Part shown: one piece after another, positions 49,501 through 61,500 of the stretch | Numbering within the stretch: position 1 is the stretch's first letter | Layout of the letters: each line of letters begins with the position of its first letter | Source of the DNA: Dendrolimus kikuchii | Taxonomy: Eukaryota > Arthropoda > Insecta > Lepidoptera > Lasiocampidae | Direction of reading: 5' to 3' | NCBI GenBank assembly: GCA_019925095.2 | Contig: CM034407.1 | Coordinates: 2,238,710-2,302,709, forward strand | Length of the DNA: 64,000 bases | Notes under the pieces: generated by a model | What the model was told of the DNA's origin: nothing | The model's input: only the letters and a program-made list of their open reading frames with translations | Database searches by the model: none | Made by a program: the position numbers and the translations under genes

Positions 49501-52500
49501 GGTATTACGAACGCGGTCCGCGAGCGTCACTCCGCAGATTTTGCGCAGTGCTCGCATCTCGACCGCGTTTACTCTACTTTCATGCTCTCTCTTCCATACC
49601 CAACTCTCGCATCCATACGTGAGCGTAGGTACCAGCACCGCGTTGTGTACGGCGAGCTGGGCCTTCTGGCTGAGGTTCTTAGCGCCTAGAAGTTTACCTA
49701 ACGCTCCATTCACACTATTCCCCAAATTCACTCTTCTTTCTATATCAGCGGTGTACCTTCCATCCCTGCTAAAAGCACATCCAAGATATACAAACTCATA
49801 TCTGTACCTGTTATATTTGTACCTGTGTTATACGTGTTTGTATGGTTCTAATAAATTCTATAATAATTGCAACGGCATTTTAATTCGAGTCCTGCAACTC
49901 GTAACAATACTGTTATCCTTTTTAATTTTTAGATCTGTCTTTTATACTCTAGTGGCACAAGCAAGAGCTGCGTGTTACGGTGATGAATATATTGCGATTG
50001 ATGTGTGAAGTCACGCGGAAAGACCGCATCAGGGACTCCCGCATCCGCGGCAGTCTTCATGTCCGTGACATAGCTGAGAAACTGCAAGACAGTCGCTTAT
50101 ACTGGTACGGCCACGTTTTACGGACACCGGCTAATTATGTGGGGAACAAATGATACCTCGGGGCTCAAAGGACGTAACCGCCATTTCCGCGAATTTTACT
50201 TTTTAATGCAGCCCTACTTAATTTTTTCTCCTCTATCGATCAGAATCGCCAAAATCCAATTCGCCAAAAAATGGTGTTTACGACCTCATTTTTTGTATAA
50301 AATAAAACATATATTTTTAGATTTTCTGTGTCGTAACAGCAACCAATGTTAATGATGATAAACACGAAGGTAGTAAACGACACCTGATTAGTTGTCCGAG
50401 TTGATAAATTGATATTTTAGTTAATAAATAAAAAAGAAATTAAATAGGCAAATAAAGAAAGAAAAGAATTTCATATTTTCTCTCTTTACTTGATATTTAA
50501 TCAACTGAAGAAAACAAAGCAACAGTCTACAAACTGATAGAATTAGTAGGCAAATTGGCAGCTACAGCCATCTCTGACCACACATCCATAGATTTTTAGG
50601 GTGTAAACGTCCCAAACATGCAATTTTCCGGGGCGTATAGGAAAGCTGTTATTGTTACTTTTAAATCTATTTGAAATGTAATTTAACAGTGTTTTGCATC
50701 ATAACATTTTAAGACTTTTGGTTTTAGAATAGTTTATTTAGGCCAAGAATCAAATTTTGTTTTTCGGCTCTCCTGAAAAATCGAGTTTTGGTGCTTACGC
50801 CCTTTGAGCCCCGAGGTATCGATGTATTTTTTTTTTTTTAATTATTATTTACATATCTACGGACTCGAGTTCCGTACCTTTTTTTACAACTTAATTTCTA
50901 TGAAAAATTTTAGAGTCCATACACGCTTATTGTTTATTTTTGTTAGTGTGTGACTAATTTAGTGATTTATATGTTATGGTGTACCTTAAGATTAACTTAT
51001 TATATTGATTTATCCTATTTTTAATACTAAACTTATACTAATGTAGAGTGTATCTGTTACATGCTGGTGTTGTGAGGAAGCGCATGTGCATTGTTGGCCT
51101 TATATCATACATACATACATACATAACTTCACGCCAGTTCGCTTGCGGGGTAGGCACGAACAACAGAGTGCCATTTAGGCTTATTCTTACACACCTCACT
51201 TGCCTCTTTGACATTCATAACTCTTGTCATGCAAGCTCGTCTGTTCTTAAGGCTCCTGACATCACCTTCTGCTAGTACACGATCAATTTGATCATGGAAG
51301 GTGTGTCGTGGCCTTCCACGACTTCTGCATCCATCCACTTTTGCATTGTATATCTGTTTAGTCATTCTTTCATCATGCATTCTTTCCACATGCCCGAACC
51401 ACCGGAGCATTCCTTTCCTTACCTTCACCCCGACACTCTCTTTCAGACCAACTCTCTTTCTTACTTCGGTATTACGAACGCGGTCCGCGAGCGTCGCTCC
51501 GCAGATTTTGCGCAGTGCTCGCATCTCGACCGCGTTTACTCTACTTTCATGCTCTCTCTTCCATACCCAACTCTCGCATCCATACGTAAGCGTAGGTACC
51601 AGCACCGCGTTGTGTATGGCCTTATATCTATACTTATATATAGTCCTATCTAGTGCCATGTGTGTTGTTTTTTTCTTTTCTGTGCCTGGGTTATTAATTT
51701 TTAGGCTCTTTGTGTGTCTTGGTTTGTTTGTGGAGTGTGCGTGTAATGCAATGCGATGGTAGTGCGCGTTGGTTTGAGTATGTGTATAAGTTTTATTGTT
51801 AGTTATGTGTTTGTGACTTTGTGTGGTGTCATAATTTATTGTTTAATTGTTGTTGGTATCGATGTATAGCCGTGCTGCCTCCGCCAGGTCCCGGTCGAAG
51901 GGGAAGGCCTAAGAAATGCTGGCTTGGCGTTGTACAGGAAACGGGGGATCCTGAAGAATGTTCCGAATGCAACCAGGATTTAACGCTTGTATTATGATCG
52001 TGTATTATCCTTTATAAATAACATGCTTTTCAATATTAAATTACTAAACACTAATATATTTATTAATTATTATTATTTTCCCTATTTCTTCTATATACTA
52101 CGTATGTATATGTGTATGTATATATGTATGTATGTATATATATATTATTTAGGATTCCCTTCATGTTTTGCAATGATGTAATGTCGGCCGTGACAGTACC
52201 TTAAGGGCTCAGCGGAAGATCAGCGCTGGTTTTAAAAGACAAGCATTATGCTGGGTCTGATGCCCCTTTCAGATTATGTTGCTAGTTTTAAATTTATTAT
52301 CAATTATACCTACACTACACCAATGTAATTTTTCCCTGAATAAAATGATTTTCTTTGTTTCTTTCTAAATTAGAACACTAGGAACAAAAATAAATTAGAA
52401 ACTCCCACATGTGGCCTCTATAAAGTTTAGAATAGCTTCGTGGGGTAAAGTGATTTGATCTGGAGCGAACGCCTCACGTTAACAACCGCACCGCTCGCCA

Positions 52501-55500
52501 GCGACGAGATATTCACCCCCATTTCCTTGAGAACCGTTGCGTAGTTGAGCGTGGGAGACGCTCAACTATGCAACGGCTGTTTAGAACATATTCCACGTAC
52601 AACAATGATCTGGTGAGAACTTCTCGCCGCGGTTTTCCCTTTGCGCAATGACATGGGGTTCTTTAAGAAGGGCGTTATAAAATTTCTTAGAGAGACCCCC
52701 TGGTGTTGCAAACGTCCATAGGCGACGGTAACCACTTTCCATCAGGTGGGCCATCTGCCTGTTTGGCTGCTTCAACAGATTCAATAAACAAATTAAAACA
52801 ATTAGTAAAACGACGTTTGTGCGAGAAGGCTTATTACACGACGAAAGATTTTTTAGATGATAACACTGAATAGGTATAATGCGATCGCCACCAAGCTTGT
52901 TCAGTATAATAACAGCCCAATAAACATCCCACTGCTGGGCTCGGGCTTCCCACTATAGGCGGAAGGACAGTATACCCGCCACGCTTGTTTGACACATCGG
53001 TTATCTCGATGTTCAAGTTTCATCACGATGTTTTCCTTCACCGTTGTAAGTACGTGGTAATTGTAACAATATGCACATTAGGTTATAAAACTGCCTAAGA
53101 GGTGCATCTGCATGCGTTCCGGCCAGGATCGAACCCACGCCCTTTGAGTTTCGGACGCGTGCGCTAGCCATTACGCTACCACGATTTCGCTTTTTGAGGT
53201 AATCATCCATAAACTACTTTGACAAACCTTGTATTAGTATAAACTACATTAAAAAAATATGAATAATAATAACTATTATGAAGTAAAGATATGCTGCTGG
53301 GGAGTTTGTTGCGCCGTTTCTTCTCCTTTAACAGTAACTAAACTTGCTTTGAAAGCAGTGGCAGACTCATAACTTTCAATAAGTAATCTATAAGATTCGA
53401 TTTTGAATTAAAAAACATCTAAAAACTTTTATTTAGGCTTATTATACGACGAAGTAAATACCATTCATTTTCATTTTCTGTGAATTATTATTAATATATT
53501 TTTTTTGTAATTATTGCTGCGGAGTTTGATGCGCCGCTGCTTCTCCTTTAACAGTAACTAAAATTGCTTTGGAACCAGTGGTAAACTCATGACTTTCAAT
53601 AAGTAATCTGTAAGATTCGATTTTGGAGTAAATACCATTCATTTTCATTTTCTGTGAATTATTATTCTTCTATATATTTTTTTTGTAATTATTGCTGCGG
53701 AGTTTGATGCGCCGCTGCTTCTCCTTTAACAGTAACTAAAATTGCTTTGGAACCAGTGGTAAACTCATGACTTTCAATAAGTAATCTGTAAGATTCGATT
53801 TTGGAGTAAATACCATTCATTTTCATTTTCTGTGAATTATTATTCTTCTATATATTTTTTTTGTAATTATTGCTGCGGAGTTTGATGCGCCGCTGCTTCT
53901 CCTTTAACAGTAACTAAAATTGCTTTGGAACCAGTGGTAAACTCATGACTTTCAATAAGTAATCTGTAAGATTCGATTTTGGAGTAAATACGAATCGCAA
54001 CTAAATTGTAACTTAAGGTTTTACGGGCAGGTTTTCAAATTGGACAAGTACATTAACAATCTGCCCGTAAAACTTCAAGTTAAAATTTTGTTGCGATTCG
54101 ATTTTCCACTTTTCCATTGAAGTTTCACTTCTACTATGTGTCCCAGCACACATTTCGATTTTTCTCAGGTTTACTGCAAATTATGATTTTGTTAGTTTAG
54201 GCACATTTTAATTAATGCATTTTTTATTTAAACATATTTTATTTTATCAAACAAAGAAACTGCATTCGATCCGGAACCAAAAACGCATTCATAGTCTACT
54301 CTAAAATTATGCCGCGCTTCCACGCGGCCGTAACGCTTTTTCGTGACAGAAAAATCCTAAGACCCCGTCTATATAGAAGTTTCACTTCAATAATAATAAT
54401 TATGAAATAAAGCGTGCATGACAAGAGTTATGAATGTCAAAGAAGCAAGTGAGGTGTGTAAGAATAAGCCTAAATGGCGCTCTGTTGTTCGTGCCTACCC
54501 CGCAAGGGAACTGGCGTGAAGTTATGTATGTATGTATGTATGAAGTAAAGATATGTTGCTGGGGAGTTTGTTGCGCCGCTTCTTCTCCTTTAACAGTAAC
54601 TAAACTTGCTTTGGAAGCAGTGGCAGACTCATAACTTTCAATAAGTAATCTGTAAGATTCGATTTTGAAATTAAAAAAAATAATATAAACTCTTGTGTCA
54701 TTTTATCAGAGTCGTACGTGGCGTATGTTATACGGCGGGTATCGATAACCGTTTTCCGGTCAACCGTCCAATATCCGGTCGTAATTTCCGGCAAATTAAA
54801 CGACCAAATGAGTCTAGAAAGAACGGGATTATTGCTTGTTACAATTGTGCTAATTTCATATTTCGTTTTAGGGCTCCAAAAGCACTTTGGTAAAAACAGA
54901 ACGAACCCTAATTTCATAAGGGTTGCGTTTTTTTAGATCCGTCAGTCTGTCTGTCCGTTTTACATACATTTTTCTCAGAAACTACTACCCGTGCGCAGAA
55001 TGTTTGCCGATAGCCTCAGATGTCACGCGTCGATGGTCAGTAGGGTTGACAAAAAAGGCTACATAAATAGTTGCTGTAATAAATGCATTATTTTAATTTA
55101 TTATTGTATATACTTTACATAAGTCATCATCATCATCCGAGCGTTAATTCCCGGTTGCTTTCGGAGCGTTCACTCCGACGCCCAGGGTCCGCTTTCCTAC
55201 TTTTTCTACTCCACTTCGCGCGGTCTTCAGCATCCCCCGTTTTGAGACCATTGGTACGCATGTCATCCTTCACAAGGTCAAGCCAACATTTCTTGGGCCT
55301 TCCCCTAGTTTACATAAGTATATACAGTGATAGTAAGTAGTCATCGGCAAACCTTTTGCGCGCGGCTTATATTGCTTAATGTGAAACCATATAGAAGCGA
55401 AGTAGATTTACATGGTGATGACTAAAGATAGAAAAATTCTAGCAAAAAAGAAATCGACTTCAAAAGTAACTAAAAAAACACTAAATATTTTTGAAGTGAA

Positions 55501-58500
55501 ACTTCTTTAGAGTCGTGATTTGAAACTCGTTGAAAAAAAAATGAAAGTGACACTAAAAATAGATAATTAATAATCAAACACTATGATCATAATAATAGAG
55601 TTGGAATTGTTATAAAGTTTAGAAGTTCATAAATCAAATTGAAACTTGAGCATCATAAAGTTTATCATATATCAAAACAAGAGAATTGTTTCTTTCAAAC
55701 AAATCCTATATAAACAGAGTGGGACAAGAACAATAAATCGTTTCGTAATAAAACTACGTTTTAACGGTTTTAAGCGCGGTAATTTTATTTGATTTTGGTT
55801 TTTCCGACGTTTCGGCCACTTTTCAGTGGCCGTGATCACGGAAGACAAAGATGTCAAGGGTCAACGAGTATTGTTAAAGTTTTATTTAGCCTACCGCCAG
55901 CTTGTTAATTTTAATTTTGTTTATGGTTATTATTTACTCTATGGGAGCCTAATCTAATTTACTAAATAGAGTAAATAATAACCATAAACAAAATTAAAAT
56001 TAACAAGTTGGCGGTAGGCTAAATAAAACTTTAACAATACTCGTTGACACTTGACATCGTTGTCTTCCGTGATCACGGCCACTGAAAAGTGGCCGAAACG
56101 TCGGAAAAACCAAAATCAAATAAAATCACCGCGCTTAAAACCGTTAAAACGTAGTTTTGTTATGTATATAAGTCGCGAAAACTAATGAGTTGTAAGCTAT
56201 CGTTTGGTGAAAACTGTGTCAGTATAAACTTATTTCTAAGGAAGCCGAACAACTACAAACCGCTCCCGGAAATGTTCCCGCGGGATTCGCGGGATGAAAA
56301 GTGTCACACGTTTCGTTGCATAAAATTTGCCATCAATCAGTGAAAAAATCACATTGGAATTAGTTTTTTTTTAAACTGGTAATTTTAAATCATTCCCAGA
56401 AAAATTCCCGCCGTATTCCCGGGATGAAATGTAGGGAAGATTTTAAGTCTAAGAGTTTGCTGTCGATCAGCGAAAACCGCATCGAAATCGGCCTTGTAGT
56501 TCTTACGTGAATCGCGAACAAACCGACACAAAAAAATTTGCATTGTGTTCTCAATTTTTTATATAGTGTGTTCCAGTTTTATTTTTTAAATAGCTTCAAT
56601 GTACATACACGGCATTTATAGAATTTAAAAAAAAGAGAGTTAGTCTGAAAGAGAGTGTCGGGGTGAAGGTAAGGAAAGGAATGCTCCGGTGGTTCGGGCA
56701 TGTGGAAAGAATGCATGATGAAAGATTGACTAAACAGATATACAATGCAAAAGTGGATGGATGCAGAAGTCTCGGAAGGCCACGACACACCTTCCATGAT
56801 CAAATTGATCGTGTACTAGCAGAAGGTGATGTCAGGAGCCTTAAGAACAGACGAGCGTGCATGACAAGAGTTATGAATGTCAAAGAAGCAAGTGAGGTGT
56901 GTAAGAATGGGCCTAAATGGCGCTCTGTTGTTCGTGACTACCCCGCAAGGGAACTGGTGTGAAGTTATGTAGGTATGTAGAACTTTAAATATAATTTTAT
57001 ATAATATTACGCAAGTACGTCGCTATCGGCAATAGTTACACATTTTCGGCGTTTGGGGTGGAAACTCTAGGTCCGTGGGGTCCTAACGTTCTAAAATTTT
57101 ATCGAGATGTCACCGAACGTTTAATAGACCTCTCACGCAAAAAGGCTGGCGTCTATTTTGCTCAAACGGTAAGCATTGCTATTCAGCGTGGTAACGCCGC
57201 CAGCCTTTTGGGAACGTTCCCGGTAAGTGACAGTGGTTTGGGATCAATATTTTATCTATAATTATGCTCTCTTTTTTATTTAGTTTTAGTATTTAATTTT
57301 AGATTTCTATTTTATAGTTGTTTAATTTTTAAAATAATTTTAGTTTATTATATAATATTACATATAAAATATTATCTAATATTTCCAAACGATAATGTAA
57401 CAAATTCTTGTCATTCAGACTTCAATCTGCTATCAGTTGTGCAAATTTGCTAAGTTTCTTATACTGTAAAATTGTTGAAGGGATGGCGAAGTGTGCTAAA
57501 AATGTCTGTTGAATGTGTCAAGTTCAGCACATGAAATTTATTTAAGTCGTAAGGTTCTTGGATTGTAAGTATAGTAAACAGTTGCTATTCTTTTATTACC
57601 GTAAACCCTTCTGAGTTCTTGCAAGTATTACACGAATGATACGTCCAAATCAATTCGTACGGTACATTTGTAAAGAAACCTACATCTTATCTCTCTAGTC
57701 CTTATTCCGAACGAATAAGAATAAATTTTCAATTTATTTCATTTATAAGACAGCAAATAAAAATTGTTAAGACGAACAAGTGTGTTTTTGGCAGGGTCCA
57801 GAGATATTTTCATATATAACATTTTGAGAAAGGTGAAATACATTTGCTGAGTCAATTTTCTAGATGTAAACAAGATGTGAAATGACATCGCCAGTAAAAA
57901 TTCATCATATAAGTAAATGATATATGTATCTCTGAAGAAAATGTATATGACTAGAGTTTTCCCCCTAGGTAGGTAGGGATGCAAACAAAACATCGATGTT
58001 TCCAAACATCGACGTATCGATCATAAAAATCGATGTTTTAACATCGATGTTGAAACCAAAACATCGACGATACATCGTTGTTCAAGAACGATGTTTTATT
58101 GTACATAGACATAACGCGCCATCTTGCGCTTTATTTTTCATATTTTTTTCTTATTGCCAGTAATAATTTATAATATAAAAGTTGATTATTATATCTATTT
58201 CTATTAAAAATAACCATATTTGTTAGATGTACATTTATTTTAAATGGTGATAGGGATGTGTTAGTGTATGCCCACGCTGTTGAATAGTAAGTACGGTAGT
58301 GAATGTGGGTAAGGGAAAAGACATATAGATAGAATAAACATAGTATTTAGTAGGATGAGAGCATTGAGAAGTGGATGTAGTATTTATTTGAAAGATGGAG
58401 TAACAGCGGCATAAAAGGATGATGTTAGTGAAAGCAAGAATTTAGAAAGGTATGCTAAGGTGGTTTGGGCGATACATCGATGTTAAAAAAAACGATGTTT

Positions 58501-61500
58501 CATTTGCATCGCGGGAACAAGCGTCAAATCTTATGTAAATGGTGATAAAAAACATCGATATATCGTTCATAAACGTCGATATTTTTAACATCGATATTTC
58601 ACTTTTCAAAACATCGATATCCTAACATCGATGTTTTTTATGAGCGATGTTGCATCCCTATAGGTAGGAGTAGCTCTATGATACTGTTGATTTCATTTAC
58701 GTACACAAATAAAACGCACAGACACACTTGTTATGAAACTTATATTGCCACCGCCGTGGCCACAAAAAGCTAACCAAATTTACCAAAAATATCCGAAGTC
58801 CAAAGAGATGGCGATCATTAAACTATTGCGTGTATCTAAAATGAACAACGCCATCTAGTGGCGTATGTCGAAATCATAGATGTGAAGATTTAAATCTTTA
58901 TATTAGGCTTTTCTTAAATTAAATATATGGTATTTTCAACAGATACCGTTACGAGTTTGCGGGACTCGAATTAAAATGCCGTTAGAATTATTATAGAGTT
59001 TATTAGAACTATCAGAGTTTATTACTGTCAGGAGCCTTAAGAACAGACGAGCATGCATGACAAGAGCTATGAATGTCAAAGAAGTAAGTGAGCTGTGTAA
59101 GAATAAGCCTCAATTGCGCTCTGTTGTTCGTGCCTACCCCGCAAGGGAACTGGCGTGAAGTTATGTATGTATGTTTATTAGAACTATACAAACACATATA
59201 ACACAGGCTCGAATATAACCGAACGCAACATATCCAAACGTAATGCAGAAGGTCGTAATTCAATAAAACGCGCAAAATCCGTCACTATTAGATTGCCGAA
59301 TGTACAGACATCGCGCCTAGATCGTAGTTGTAGCTCAACTGCCCCCCTCTCTCAAACAGGCCTTCGTTTTATACTTCACAAATGCAAATGTGCCCACCCG
59401 GCAACGTCGACATAATTTCCTAGAATTAGCTTGTACTTATAATCCGCAATGCATGATGAAAGAATGACTAAACAGATATACAATGCAAAAGTGGATGGAT
59501 GCAGAAGTCGTGGAAGGCCAAGACACACCTTCCATGATCAAATTGATCGTGTACTAGCGGAGGGTGATGTCAGGAGCCTTAAGAACAGACGAGTGTGCAT
59601 GTAAGAATGGGCCTAAATGGCGCTCTGGTGTTCGTGCCTACCCCGCAAGGGAACTGGCGTGAAGTTATGTATGTATAATCCGCAACACATGGCTAATTAT
59701 ACTCCTGAGCGTAACCTCCTCCTCCTCCGTAAACGAGTACAATAGGACAATAGACTGTTCTCCATAATAACTAGAAACGTATGCCAATAAATAAGTGAAC
59801 AAAAGAAGACGATCATACAAGGATTGCAATTAGTTCAAATGCCGACAGGTAATAAAATGTGCTTTTACAGATCTAAGTTGTAACAATACGTATATAATTT
59901 AGTTAGATGTTTTACCTAAAACTTTACTGTTTCTTGTTACTAAGTTCACTACAATAACAAAGAAACTAATTCCATAGTCTACACAACTGCGCAGCGAAAC
60001 AGAGGCGAGTCGCAGCCAATCTGATTTGAAGTAGTACAATGTATGAGATGTTGTTTATGACAACGTAGGTATTTGTTAGTGAATTGAAAAGCGCGATTGC
60101 AGCGCCATCTGTTTTGCTAATCCGTCTATTCTAAAGAAACGTCTTCATTTATGTGGATAAATGTGTACTGAGTGTTAACTCAGGTTATAAGCCAGAACTA
60201 AGTCGAGTTTCATTTGTATACGTTCAGTAGTTACCAAAAAAGTTGCTATCGCAGCGCCACCTTTTTCGCTATTATCTCCTATCCCACGAAAACGACGTAA
60301 TTATTTGGGATAAGAAGTATCCTAAGTTACTCTACGGGATATAAACTAGCTCTGTGTCGAGTTTCGTTTAAATCCGTTTAGTAGTTTTTACGTGATGCTC
60401 TAACAGACAGACGGTCAAAAATTCTAAAAATTGCATCATGGGAGTTGCATACGTCTAGTCATCGCATTGGACAATAAACTACTGGCTAGCGCAACGCGGG
60501 AGCGGACATATTAATAGTTGCTCCATCTCGCTCGCCCATTATCCGTTTCTTTTATTGGACTAGAATTTATGTTGTTGGTCCGAAGACCTCACAACTTTAC
60601 CGGGGGGCAACTTGCTCGAGGGAGCTTTACCTCGGCTGGACTGTTGCCATGAAAGGGGGATATATCTAACGATGCCGACTAGAGAGCGATACAATGTACT
60701 AATTGAGAACGGGCGACGGGTAATATAAAGCTGGAGGGGAAGGATCCCGGCGGACCGGGATCGGCGGTTCGCGGCAGTCTGGGTAGATAGGGTTATCTTA
60801 CTGCCGTTTCGCAACGTGTTATGGCTGGAGAGAAGAAACGACGAAAGAAACTTCCCAGCAACACGCCTAGTCTATCCTAAGGGGCGGCTATGTCTCCTGG
60901 CGTCCCTCGTAGGGACGTGGAGAGGTCATGATTGGTCATCATCCGTCCCGCTCACACATTGTGCTATATATTGTACTAGCAGTACGACTTGTTAATATTT
61001 GGACTTAAGGTTACCGTTTTCAAAATAAATGAGTTCACTTCAGTTCACATCAGCACTCGACAGTGAATTTTGCTCTCTGCCATCTGAAGTATCATTTAAC
61101 CTCTACCTAACACTGCTATAGCATTTTCGAAATCTCCTGGTCCGAATTATCCCTCCTGATTTTTTTTACATTTTTAAACGCATTGTACAAACTCGAACCA
61201 TTTACAAATTATAATAAAGTATAGATAGATACTTTTGTAATGAATGTCGTCATTCTTCATTCATACTTTTGTAAGGAATGTATTGAAAATCGGACAAGTG
61301 TATGGCAATCAATGAATTATTATCCAAGATCGCAGGATCTTTAATCAAATGTACATTCCAATTAAAACAGAAATTGAGATTTAACATTTTTCAATAAAAT
61401 CTATATATACAAAAGAAAGTCGTGTTAGTTACACTATTTATAACTCAAGAACGGCTGTACCGATTTGGCTGAAAATTGGTGGGGAGGTAGCTTAGTACCA

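Larger units (their letters stand above)
58948..59889 (-). mobile_element. Solo LTR, family L, with two RTE-type insertions
   Basis: Left CGTTACGAGTTTGCGGGACT, right AGATCTAAGTTGTAACA (minus strand TGTTACAACTTAG). Closely follows 10925-11408 when the insertions are removed. Confidence 0.8.

Noticed and set aside
49334..50008. 224-codon plus-strand frame
   Set aside because: Antisense of the RTE-type reverse transcriptase; the same shadow occurs at every minus-strand copy.
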